Assembly: GCA_019459455.1 (NCBI GenBank)
Contig: JAIBEX010000019.1
Coordinates: 62,001 to 126,000 of the forward strand
Origin: Weeksellaceae bacterium
GTDB taxonomy: Bacteria; Bacteroidota; Bacteroidia; Flavobacteriales; Weeksellaceae
Reading direction: 5' to 3'
DNA length: 64,000 nucleotides
Part shown: in pieces, positions 1 to 7,030 of the stretch
Layout of the letters: the number at the start of each line of letters is the position of its first letter
Numbering within the stretch: position 1 is the stretch's first letter
The notes under the pieces: generated by a model
Seen by the model: the letters and a program-made list of their open reading frames with translations, nothing else
What the model was told of the DNA's origin: nothing
The model's database searches: none
Made by a program: the position numbers and the translations under genes

Positions 1-1
1 C

Positions 2-385
2 GCTACAGGTGATATCGCAAGTGTGGCGATGACGAAGAGTTTTAAGTTTAAGGTGGCCCTTATGGAAGAGCATTTTAATGAAAACTACGCGGAGTCATCA
101 AAATATCCGAAAGCTACTTTTTCGGGTAAGATCTTAAATTTTAATTTGAATGAGCTCAGTGCATCTTCATCAAATTACACCATTTCAGGAACCCTGAACT
201 TTCATGGAGCCAACAATAAAGTGACTTCAATAGCCGCTATCTACACAAGAGAAGGAAAGATCTATATAACCGGCAAGTTTGTAGCCAGACCTGCCGATTA
301 CAAGGTGACCATCCCAAAAATGGTGACAAAGAAAATCGCGGAAAATGTAAAGGTGGACTATCATTTTGAACTGGTAAAACAATGA
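2..385 (+). CDS. YceI-like family protein (5' partial)
   Basis: The reading frame is open from the left edge, so the start lies outside the window; a GTG at 23 and an ATG at 29 are probably internal codons. The visible 127 residues match the C-terminal two thirds of a YceI-like lipocalin fold: an FKFKVALMEEHFNENY segment followed by KYPKATFSGKI, then alternating beta strands ending in a YHFELVKQ strand. In Bacteroidota such proteins are secreted or periplasmic and thought to bind an isoprenoid or other amphipathic ligand; the ligand here is unknown. The stop overlaps the next gene start by 4 nt (ATGA), so it is probably co-transcribed with the ankyrin and DOMON-like genes. Confidence 0.75.
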   Translation, partial: ATGDIASVAMTKSFKFKVALMEEHFNENYAESSKYPKATFSGKILNFNLNELSASSSNYTISGTLNFHGANNKVTSIAAIYTREGKIYITGKFVARPADYKVTIPKMVTKKIAENVKVDYHFELVKQ

Positions 386-906
386 AAAGAAAAATCATCA
401 TCCTCTTTTTTTTAATGGGTTTCATGTTTATCGATGCTCAGGCAAACGATGTGTTTGAGGTAGCCCGGACCGGAACCGCAGCTGAGATGCGTGAATTGGC
501 GAAGATAAAACCGGATATCATCAACACGCCCAACGAACTAGGCTTCACTCCACTTATTCTAGCCTGCTATCGCGGAAATGTGGAAGTTGCTAAATTTTTA
601 ATAGAGCATGTGAAGGATGTGAATTATGTAAGTTCCGAAGGGACTGCCCTCGCCGGCCTCAGCATTAACTATAACAGGGAACTTGTGGAGGCGCTACTCC
701 GCAAAAAGGCAGACCCCAACATTGCCGACGTGAACGGAACCACACCCCTTATCTGGGCTGTGAAAAGGGGAAATGAAGAACTGGTGAAACTGCTGCTGGA
801 ACACCATGCTAATAAGGATCAGCCCGACCACATGGGCATTAAACCGTTTGAGTATGCGGTACAAACCAAAAAACAAAATATTATTAACCTTTTAAAAATA
901 AACTGA
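382..906 (+). CDS. Secreted ankyrin-repeat protein
   Basis: The 174-residue product has an N-terminal signal peptide (KRK, then a hydrophobic stretch to about residue 21, cleavage after DAQA). About four ankyrin repeats follow between residues 25 and 170, recognisable from the GFTPLILACYRGNVEVAKFL and GTTPLIWAVKRGNEELVKLL units. Ankyrin repeats are protein-binding scaffolds, so it probably acts outside the cytoplasm as a binding partner of another exported protein. The start overlaps the YceI stop by 4 nt, and the next gene starts 1 nt after its stop, so the three genes look translationally coupled. No catalytic motif is visible. Confidence 0.8.
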   Translation: MKRKIIILFFLMGFMFIDAQANDVFEVARTGTAAEMRELAKIKPDIINTPNELGFTPLILACYRGNVEVAKFLIEHVKDVNYVSSEGTALAGLSINYNRELVEALLRKKADPNIADVNGTTPLIWAVKRGNEELVKLLLEHHANKDQPDHMGIKPFEYAVQTKKQNIINLLKIN

Positions 907-907
907 T

Positions 908-1666
908 ATGAAAAGAAAATTATTCCTTGTCTTCACAGTTGCATTCGCGAATATGTGGGCGCTGGCACAATACAGCAACGGAGCTCCATTCCCAGTGGGT
1001 TCTACGGGGGTTTCTGTGAAATTGGAAACCACGCCTACAATAGTGAGAATAACACTGGTAGGACCCAGCAACTCCTACCTTGCATTAGGCGCAGGAGATC
1101 AGGGGATGGCTGCTGGTGCTGATGGTTTCATCTATAACTCCACGGCATCAACCGATTATACCTTCGCCGGCGTGGGTGTCATGCCTTCTCCGGATGCGGT
1201 ACAGGACTGGACCATTAACTCCAACACCGTAACCGGCACCACAAGAACCATAGTTGCAACCCGAAGCCTTGCGGGAAGTGCAGGTGACACCCCTATTCCA
1301 AATGCCACCGGAGCTTTAGAGGTGTTTGTTGCAAGAGGGCCCAATTCGTTGGTTCTTCAATATCATGGCGCGAACAGAGATTATGCAACCCTGGGAATGA
1401 ATTTTGACCCAACTCTGGCAACTGGCGAGGTTGTAGTGGAAGAAAAAGCGATGATTTATCCTAATCCTGTTGGCGATGTGTTGCACATCAACAATTTAGT
1501 AAAAATTGACAAGCTGAAAATCTATGATGCCGCAGGAAGAGTCGTGATTTCGCCGGCACTAGTTACCGAAAAACTGGATGTCACAGCATTGCAAAGCGGA
1601 ACCTACTATGTGGAGGTCCGTACTTCGGACGGTAAAACGGCTTATGAAAAGATCATTAAAAAATGA
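908..1666 (+). CDS. DOMON-like domain protein with T9SS type A sorting domain
   Basis: The 252-residue product has a signal peptide (residues 1-20), a central beta-rich domain (about 22-165) and a C-terminal T9SS type A sorting domain (about 178-252) with the MIYPNPVGDVLHI entry motif and a final ...YEKIIKK strand. The central domain resembles DOMON domains, which bind heme or sugars: a glycine-rich LALGAGDQGMAAGADGFIY segment carries a methionine, and LQYHGANRDYA carries a histidine, in positions that fit the Met/His heme ligands of DOMON cytochromes. Heme binding is inferred. T9SS would place it on the surface or outside the cell. It is the last gene of the three-gene cluster and is followed by a strong terminator. 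Confidence 0.7.
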   Translation: MKRKLFLVFTVAFANMWALAQYSNGAPFPVGSTGVSVKLETTPTIVRITLVGPSNSYLALGAGDQGMAAGADGFIYNSTASTDYTFAGVGVMPSPDAVQDWTINSNTVTGTTRTIVATRSLAGSAGDTPIPNATGALEVFVARGPNSLVLQYHGANRDYATLGMNFDPTLATGEVVVEEKAMIYPNPVGDVLHINNLVKIDKLKIYDAAGRVVISPALVTEKLDVTALQSGTYYVEVRTSDGKTAYEKIIKK

Positions 1667-1676
1667 TGATGGAAAA

Positions 1677-1706
1677 TCCCCAGAGTAATCTGGGGACTTT
1701 TTTTTA
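1677..1706 (+). terminator. Rho-independent terminator after DOMON-like gene
   Basis: A perfect 8-bp stem TCCCCAGA (1677-1684) / TCTGGGGA (1689-1696) with a GTAA loop is followed by C and a run of T. It lies 10 nt after the stop at 1666 and ends the plus-strand cluster. Confidence 0.88.
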
Positions 1707-1712
1707 AAGACA

Positions 1713-1770
1713 TAAAAAAACTGATGACTCTGCTTTGGATTCCGAAGAATCTTTTAGCTGAATCATCAGT
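1713..1770 (-). terminator. Terminator of the candidate RNA (minus strand)
   Basis: An 8-bp outer stem (1720-1727 with 1763-1770), an inner 5-bp hairpin (1738-1742 with 1747-1751) and seven A on the plus strand (1713-1719), which read as a U-tract on the minus strand. It converges on the plus-strand terminator at 1677-1706. Confidence 0.6.
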
Positions 1771-1960
1771 TAAGTCATTTGCTTTAATTCTAACCTTGTC
1801 TAGTGCTTTGGGTCCTATGTTTTAACTTCTTCCTTTCGGTTTCCAGTTAAGCGACGAACCATCAGTTTTAGAGTTCAGCCATCAATTATTTTGAGTTTCT
1901 GAATCTCTACCTTTCGGTTTCAATTGATAATCCTCTGCGGTTTGACTTTTTTGTTGATGT
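1713..1960 (-). ncRNA. Candidate structured small RNA downstream of pyk
   Basis: No gene lies in 1667-2171. Read on the minus strand, the region ends in a terminator-like structure: ACTGATGA/TCATCAGT arms (plus 1720-1727 and 1763-1770) enclosing a second GATTC/GAATC stem, then a T-tract (1713-1719). Two further hairpins lie inside: TTAACT/AGTTAA (1822-1827/1845-1850) and ATCAATT/AATTGAT (1881-1887/1922-1928). Each loop carries one copy of the 12-mer GAAACCGAAAGG (plus 1832-1843 and 1910-1921). A weak promoter-like TGTATTTG lies near 1973. It does not show the RNase P, SRP, tmRNA or 6S hallmarks I know. The 5' end is approximate. Alternatives are the 3' UTR of pyk or a chance set of repeats. 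Confidence 0.42.
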
Positions 1961-2171
1961 AAAGATCGCAAATACAGCATCTTTAATCCAAATAAAAAAG
2001 CCTTTTCTTATCAACCTTTTGTCCTCTCGTTCTGCACCTCATCTTCCGTTCGAAAAATACCTATTATATTAAAGGTACAGGAGTTATCAACTGAATTATC
2101 CGCATTTTCACAATTTAAGCCAAAGTAAAATCTAAAACAAAACTGCAAAGCAGAACATAATTTTTAATGGT

Positions 2172-3614
2172 TTATATGGTTGTAAGCCTTAAAGTATTGG
2201 TACGGCCGCCATCACCTGATGGCGTAGCGTTCAGGTTGATTACAAAATCTCCTTCTTCCACATAGCCAAGGTCGCTGACCATCTGATTAACCTGAATAAT
2301 GGTTTCATCCGTGGATTTTTCAGCGTCGTAGTAATAGGCCCGGACACCCCACAGCAAGTTGAGCATTGTGGTCACCCTTTTGTTGGAGCTGAATACGATG
2401 ATATGAGAATTGGGACGGTGTGCAGAAATCTGGAAAGCGGTGTAACCGGAATGGGTCAGGGTAATAATCGCCTCAACGTCGGTACTCTTTGCAATCCTTA
2501 CGGCAGCCAGGCAGATCCTGTTCGTAATGAACCGCGTGTCAATACAGTTGAACTCCTTTTCTATGGGGGAATTCTTCTGGATATAGAAATTCGTATTTTC
2601 AATGTTTTTTACAATCTTAGTCATGTTCTTAACGACCTCAACCGGGTATCTTCCAACAGAGGTTTCTCCCGAAAGCATCACCGCATCTGCACCGTCCAGT
2701 ACGGAATTTGCCACGTCATTTACCTCAGCCCGGGTAGGGGTAAGGCTCGTGATCATGGTTTCCATCATTTGAGTCGCAATAATAACCGGCTTGGAATAGC
2801 TACGTGCTTTCTCCACCAGCATTTTCTGGATTGCTGGTACCTCTTCCATAGGAACCTCAACACCCAGGTCACCACGTGCAACCATCAAACCGTCACACTC
2901 CAGCAGAATCTGGTCGATATTTTTAACCCCTTCCGGCTTTTCAATCTTGGCTATGATGGGTGTTTTAGTCTGGTTGGGATGCTTCTTGAAAAGTTCCTTC
3001 AGATCAATGATGTCCTGTGCATGACGAACAAACGAAAGCGCAATCCAGTCCAGTTCCAGATCCAGCATGAAATTGGCATCTTCAATATCTTTTTCAGTTA
3101 ATGCAGGAAGTGAGACGTTGGTATTCGGTAAATTAACGCCTTTTTTAGAACTAAGCGGACCTCCCTGCACCGTCACCGCCTTCACCATATCCACTTCGTT
3201 TGTTTCAATAACCTGCAGTACAAGCTTACCGTCATCAATTAGGATCCTCTCCCCCGCTTTTACATCTTTGGGGAAATCCTTATAGGTCATATAAACCGTT
3301 TTGGAATCTCCTTCTATCTTTTCATTTGTAAATGTTAAGATGTCACCGGGATTCAGGTACGAACCTTCCTTTACAACCCCCACACGAAGTTTAGGACCCT
3401 GTAAATCTCCCAGGATGCCCACCGACGAACCCAGTTCCTGATTGATCTCCCGGATCATGCGTACATTGTTGGTCACAATTTCATAATCGGCGTGGGAAAA
3501 ATTTATTCTGAAAATATCAACACCTGCCTTTATGAGGTCGGTCATAATTTCCTTCGTTGAGGAAGCCGGGCCTAATGTCGCTATTATTTTTGTCTTTTTT
3601 AGATATTTATTCAT
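2172..3614 (-). CDS. pyk: Pyruvate kinase
   Basis: The 480-residue enzyme transfers phosphate from phosphoenolpyruvate to ADP, the last step of glycolysis. Visible signatures are the N-terminal KTKIIATLGPASS strand, GDLQGPKLRVG, the IIAKIEKPEG active-site lysine/glutamate strand around residue 225, the VARGDLGVEVP metal/substrate loop, and IIATQMMETM followed by TPTRAEVNDVANSVLDGAD. A C-terminal regulatory-type domain spans about 360-480. Length is normal for the family. The start overlaps the end of the IPExxxVDY gene by 8 nt, making pyk the last gene of the acpP-fabF-rnc operon, an arrangement typical of Bacteroidota. Confidence 0.96.
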   Translation of the reverse strand: MNKYLKKTKIIATLGPASSTKEIMTDLIKAGVDIFRINFSHADYEIVTNNVRMIREINQELGSSVGILGDLQGPKLRVGVVKEGSYLNPGDILTFTNEKIEGDSKTVYMTYKDFPKDVKAGERILIDDGKLVLQVIETNEVDMVKAVTVQGGPLSSKKGVNLPNTNVSLPALTEKDIEDANFMLDLELDWIALSFVRHAQDIIDLKELFKKHPNQTKTPIIAKIEKPEGVKNIDQILLECDGLMVARGDLGVEVPMEEVPAIQKMLVEKARSYSKPVIIATQMMETMITSLTPTRAEVNDVANSVLDGADAVMLSGETSVGRYPVEVVKNMTKIVKNIENTNFYIQKNSPIEKEFNCIDTRFITNRICLAAVRIAKSTDVEAIITLTHSGYTAFQISAHRPNSHIIVFSSNKRVTTMLNLLWGVRAYYYDAEKSTDETIIQVNQMVSDLGYVEEGDFVINLNATPSGDGGRTNTLRLTTI

Positions 3615-4077
3615 AGTACTGAATTATATGGAAGAGTTCCTCATCAGAACTCAAAGGAATTTCCTGCAACTGAAAGCACAGGTTTTCAGGCAGTAAAATT
3701 AAGGAAAAATCGGCACACTTATCTGCTGTGCTCAGGATATAATCGGTTTCTCTGTAATTATCGAGTAAATACCTTACCTCTTCCTCCTCCGTAAAAAGTT
3801 CCGTCGCCTGTTTCTTTTGGATACTGAAAGCGGATTTGTTGCTGATGAAACGGAAGCATGCTTTGCTTTCCCGGGTGTAGCCGCTGAAAACGGGGAAGTG
3901 ATAGGTATAGAATGTTCCTTCTAAAATAAGGTCATCTATCCTTTCAAAACAAAAACTATTCACTGTGTTGACGTGAAAGAAAATCTCGTAATCCGGAAGT
4001 TTCTTTACAAGCCTTACCAGGGCGATCCGTAAATCGTCCTCCTCGGTGTCGTCAAGTGTTAGTTTTAGGAGCTCCAA
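3607..4077 (-). CDS. IPExxxVDY family protein
   Basis: This 156-residue protein belongs to a Bacteroidota-restricted family named for its sequence motif and almost always encoded between rnc and pyk. No signal peptide, membrane segment or catalytic motif is seen; it is probably a small cytoplasmic alpha/beta protein. The LPDYEIFFHVNT region near residue 28 and the C-terminal FHIIQYYE are the recognisable parts. Its start overlaps the rnc 3' end by 26 nt and its stop overlaps the pyk start by 8 nt, so translational coupling is likely. Function is unknown. Confidence 0.8.
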   Translation of the reverse strand: MELLKLTLDDTEEDDLRIALVRLVKKLPDYEIFFHVNTVNSFCFERIDDLILEGTFYTYHFPVFSGYTRESKACFRFISNKSAFSIQKKQATELFTEEEEVRYLLDNYRETDYILSTADKCADFSLILLPENLCFQLQEIPLSSDEELFHIIQYYE

Positions 4078-4816
4078 TGATGTTTTCTTTTTTATTTAAA
4101 ACATAAAATGCGCGTTGTGCTGATTTTTCCTCCGCCTTCTTTTTTGAGGAATCAACCGCATTGGCAATCTTCTCATTATCCCGCCAAACGGTACAGCGGA
4201 AAACGGTGTTCTTATTTACCTGGATTTCCTCACAGGTTTCGTATCGGATGTTCAGTTTCCTTTTCTGACTCCATTCCAGCAACAACCCTTTATAACTTAC
4301 AATCTTATTTTCAAGTTTGTTAATTTCGGAAGGAGTTAGAAGCCGGTCCAGGACAATCCTTTTACAGACCGCATAATCCAGATCCAGATAGATGGCACCA
4401 ACCAGCGCCTCAAAAAGATTCCCGGAAATATTTTCACTCCAGGTGCATGAATTTCCGTTCAGGATGAATTTGGTCAGCTTTAGGTCGTCGCCCAGTTTGT
4501 TCAGGTTCTTCCTGTTTACAATCTTGGATTTCATCTGGGTCAGGTACCCTTCGTTAGCCTCAGGATACGTTGTGAAAAGGTGACAGGAGATAATGGAACC
4601 CAAAATAGAATCACCCAAAAATTCCAGGCGTTCATAATTTTTGAACTCCGGATTTTTTGAAGAACTTTTCAAAGAAAATGCCTCACGGTAAAGACTTATA
4701 TTCTGAATTTCACAGCCGATAATCCTGCTGATTTCCGAACTTAGATAGTAGTCTTTCTCCGATAATACTTTTTTTCTTTTTTTAAGGAACTTAGAGAAGT
4801 ATTTCTGTAACTCCAT
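4052..4816 (-). CDS. rnc: Ribonuclease III
   Basis: RNase III cleaves double-stranded RNA and processes rRNA precursors. The 254-residue protein has the signature YERLEFLGDSILG at residues 61-73, including the catalytic acidic residues, and a second acidic signature NLFEALVGAIYLD near residue 135. A double-stranded RNA-binding domain occupies about 168-240, ending in KKKAEEKSAQRA. A lysine-rich N-terminal extension of about 25 residues is present. It starts 9 nt after the fabF stop and overlaps the next gene by 26 nt. Confidence 0.95.
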   Translation of the reverse strand: MELQKYFSKFLKKRKKVLSEKDYYLSSEISRIIGCEIQNISLYREAFSLKSSSKNPEFKNYERLEFLGDSILGSIISCHLFTTYPEANEGYLTQMKSKIVNRKNLNKLGDDLKLTKFILNGNSCTWSENISGNLFEALVGAIYLDLDYAVCKRIVLDRLLTPSEINKLENKIVSYKGLLLEWSQKRKLNIRYETCEEIQVNKNTVFRCTVWRDNEKIANAVDSSKKKAEEKSAQRAFYVLNKKENIIGAPKTNT

Positions 4817-4825
4817 GAAGCAGTT

Positions 4826-6070
4826 TTACAGTTTCTTAAACAGGACGCAGGCGTTGTGTCCGCCGAAACCAAAAGTGTTACTCATGGCAACATTCACCTC
4901 TTTTTTCACGGCTGTATGGAACGTGAAATTAAGACGGCTGTCAATATTCTCGTCGTCTGTAAAATGATTGATGGTGGGAGGAACGATGCCGTGAATGATG
5001 GTCCCTAAAGCCGCAATGGCCTCTATGACTCCGGCTGCACCAAGCAGGTGGCCGGTCATTGATTTAGTTGAATTGATTTGAATGTCATACGCATGGTCAC
5101 CCAGTAATCTCGAAATGGCATTGGATTCGGCAATGTCACCAAGCGGAGTAGAAGTACCGTGCATATTGATATGATCCACTTCGTTTGCTGATATTCCTGC
5201 ATCCTCGAGACAGTTTTTCATTACCATGTGGGCGCCAAGGCCTTCTGGATGGGGTGCTGTCATATGATACGCATCTGCGCTCATTCCGCCGCCTTTTAGC
5301 TCTGCGTAAATGGTTGCACCACGTTTTTTTGCATGTTCATATTCTTCCAGAACAATACATCCTGCCCCTTCACCCAGAACAAAACCGTCACGGTCTTTAT
5401 CAAAAGGTCTGGAAGCGGTCTTTGGATCATCGTTTCTGGTTGATAGCGCCATCATGGCATTAAAGCCACCTACTCCACTTGCTGTAACTGCCGCTTCGGA
5501 ACCACCACATACAATGACATCTGCTTTCCCGAGTTGGATAAGCATTTTGGAGTCTATTAAAGCGTTTGCGGAAGAAGCACAGGCCGATACTGTGGTGTAG
5601 TTGGGTCCGTGAAAGCCATATTCAATTGAAATATGACCCGGAGTGATGTCGGCAATCATTTTGGGAATGAAAAAAGGGTTGAATCTTGGAATGTCCGTAT
5701 TGGCCCAGCCTAAAACCTCATGTTCAAAAGTTTCGAGACCGCCAATTCCTGAACCCCAGATTACCCCAACCCGGTTTTTGTCCACGTTATCTTCCATTAT
5801 TCTGGAATGTGCTACTGCTTCTCTTGCAGCAACCATCCCATACTGGGTATTGCGGTCCATCTTTTTCGCTTCTTTTTTCTCGAAGTGGTTAAGGGGATCC
5901 CAATTTTTGATTTCGCAGGCAAATTTTGTTTTGAAATTTGTGGCATCGAAAAGAGTAATAGGAGCGGCTCCGCTCTCACCTTTTACAAGGCTTTCCCAGT
6001 AATCTTGCGCATTGTTGCCAATAGGCGTAAGTGCTCCAAAACCGGTTACCACTACTCTTTTCAATTCCAT
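4826..6070 (-). CDS. fabF: 3-oxoacyl-[ACP] synthase II (KAS II)
   Basis: The 414-residue condensing enzyme extends acyl-ACP by two carbons using malonyl-ACP. The catalytic triad is visible: Cys164 in TTVSACASS, His304 in NMHGTSTPLGD and His341 in TGHLLGAAG, with the supporting Lys336 in NSTKSMTGH. The N-terminal RVVVTGFGALTPIG strand and C-terminal NTFGFGGHNACVLF are typical. It follows acpP by 27 nt, so the synthase and its carrier protein are co-expressed. Confidence 0.97.
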   Translation of the reverse strand: MELKRVVVTGFGALTPIGNNAQDYWESLVKGESGAAPITLFDATNFKTKFACEIKNWDPLNHFEKKEAKKMDRNTQYGMVAAREAVAHSRIMEDNVDKNRVGVIWGSGIGGLETFEHEVLGWANTDIPRFNPFFIPKMIADITPGHISIEYGFHGPNYTTVSACASSANALIDSKMLIQLGKADVIVCGGSEAAVTASGVGGFNAMMALSTRNDDPKTASRPFDKDRDGFVLGEGAGCIVLEEYEHAKKRGATIYAELKGGGMSADAYHMTAPHPEGLGAHMVMKNCLEDAGISANEVDHINMHGTSTPLGDIAESNAISRLLGDHAYDIQINSTKSMTGHLLGAAGVIEAIAALGTIIHGIVPPTINHFTDDENIDSRLNFTFHTAVKKEVNVAMSNTFGFGGHNACVLFKKL

Positions 6071-6097
6071 AAATTATTAATTTTCCGTTAAAGAAGT

Positions 6098-6337
6098 TTA
6101 TTTGTTTACCACTTCTTCGATATACGCAATTGCGTGACCTACCGTAGTGATTTTTTCAGCCTGATCATCAGGAATCTGAATGTTAAATTCTTTTTCGAAT
6201 TCCATAATAAGCTCTACAGTATCTAAAGAATCAGCTCCCAAATCGTTTGTGAAGCTAGCTTCTGGAGTAACTTCTGTTTCTTCAACGTCAAGCTTATCGG
6301 CGATGATAGCTTTTACTCTTGATGCAATGTCTGACAT
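6098..6337 (-). CDS. acpP: Acyl carrier protein
   Basis: The 79-residue acidic helical protein carries acyl groups on 4'-phosphopantetheine attached to Ser37 in the [10 protein letters not shown] motif. Length and acidic composition fit the housekeeping fatty-acid ACP. It is the first gene of the acpP-fabF-rnc-IPExxxVDY-pyk operon and has a -7 promoter element 35 nt upstream. Confidence 0.97.
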   Translation of the reverse strand: MSDIASRVKAIIADKLDVEETEVTPEASFTNDLGADSLDTVELIMEFEKEFNIQIPDDQAEKITTVGHAIAYIEEVVNK

Positions 6338-6371
6338 AGTAATTTAAATTTTTAATTGTTGTTAATTGCTG

Positions 6372-6379
6372 CAAATATA
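6372..6379 (-). promoter_or_regulatory. -7 promoter element of the acpP operon
   Basis: On the minus strand the sequence reads TATATTTG, a match to the Bacteroidota -7 consensus TAnnTTTG. No clear TTG lies 17-23 nt upstream, so only the -7 element is supported. Confidence 0.5.
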
Positions 6380-6486
6380 TAAAATTCTTTAGGATATATT
6401 GTTTTTTTGTGGTTTTTTGAGAAAAAATCGGGAAGCGACTTTGAACCAATAATATTTAGTTAAATTGGTGAGGCCTCAGTTTATTA

Positions 6487-6522
6487 AACAAAAACAATCC
6501 ACTGAAAATCAGCGGATTGTTT
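6487..6522 (-). terminator. Terminator of tmRNA
   Basis: A 13-bp stem (6493-6505 with 6509-6521, one G-U pair) and a 3-nt loop are followed on the minus strand by a U-rich tract. It starts 11 nt beyond the tmRNA 3' end. Confidence 0.85.
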
Positions 6523-6532
6523 TAAAGTGATG

Positions 6533-6928
6533 TGGAGTTGGAGGGATTCGAACCCTCGTCCAAACAAGCAACACATAAGATTTCTACATGCTTATTCTGC
6601 TATTGGTTTTCGACCGGGAACAGAGAGCAGACACCCAATTTCCGGCTTATCTTCTGAAGTTTTCGTGTTTTGGCCGAAGTTTCCAAAACCTTATTTCCGC
6701 ATTGCTATACCCCGGAATCAGACGTAGCGAAACAGAACTTCTGTGGGATATCTTGCCTCCTTACTATCTTCGGGAGAACGCTAAATCCTACTGTAATTCG
6801 GATTAAGCAGCAAGAGCAAACTCTTGGTCGCCAGTTAAAAATGTGTAGCAAGGGATTAAAGAGATCGCGCTACGGTTCTCTGCATGCTTACTTACCCATT
6901 GATCTTGCTGTCGAAACCAGTCAACCCC
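6533..6928 (-). ncRNA. ssrA: Transfer-messenger RNA (tmRNA)
   Basis: tmRNA rescues stalled ribosomes and tags the nascent peptide. The 5' end GGGGTTG (6928-6922) pairs with the 3' end CAACTCC (6540-6534), with a T-arm GGTTCGAATCC at the 3' side and the conserved GACTGGTTTCGACAGC near the 5' end. The tag frame around 6807-6836 reads GGC GAC CAA GAG TTT GCT CTT GCT GCT TAA, giving the peptide GDQEFALAA, which ends in the usual proteolysis signal ALAA. The CCA end is not encoded. At about 396 nt it is of normal length for a one-piece tmRNA. Confidence 0.95.
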
Positions 6929-6942
6929 AGGTTGTAAGTCTG

Positions 6943-6967
6943 CAAAGATATGAAAATATTATTCCAA
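6943..6967 (-). promoter_or_regulatory. ssrA promoter
   Basis: The minus strand reads TATCTTTG (6950-6943), a full TAnnTTTG match, with a TTTTTG element upstream. The TTG-to-TA spacing is about 14 nt, shorter than usual. Transcription would begin just ahead of the mature tmRNA 5' end at 6928. Confidence 0.55.
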
Positions 6968-6991
6968 AAATGATTTAAGGAAATCTCCCAA

Positions 6992-7013
6992 CAAAAAAGC
7001 CGCATTGTGCGGC
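6992..7013 (-). terminator. Terminator of the 1461-residue T9SS gene
   Basis: On the minus strand a 6-bp GC stem GCCGCA/TGCGGC (7013-7008 with 7004-6999) with a CAA loop is followed by six T. It lies 18 nt after the stop. Confidence 0.83.
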
Positions 7014-7030
7014 CTTAACATAAATAATTA

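Noticed and set aside
1713-1960. Hammerhead ribozyme core (CTGATGA/GAAA) in the RNA candidate
   Set aside because: CTGATGA-like and GAAA words occur, but the three stems and the cleavage triplet are not in the required order.
2403-3101. Plus-strand open frame of 232 codons opposite pyk
   Set aside because: It is antisense to a clearly recognised enzyme and shows no domain or codon bias.
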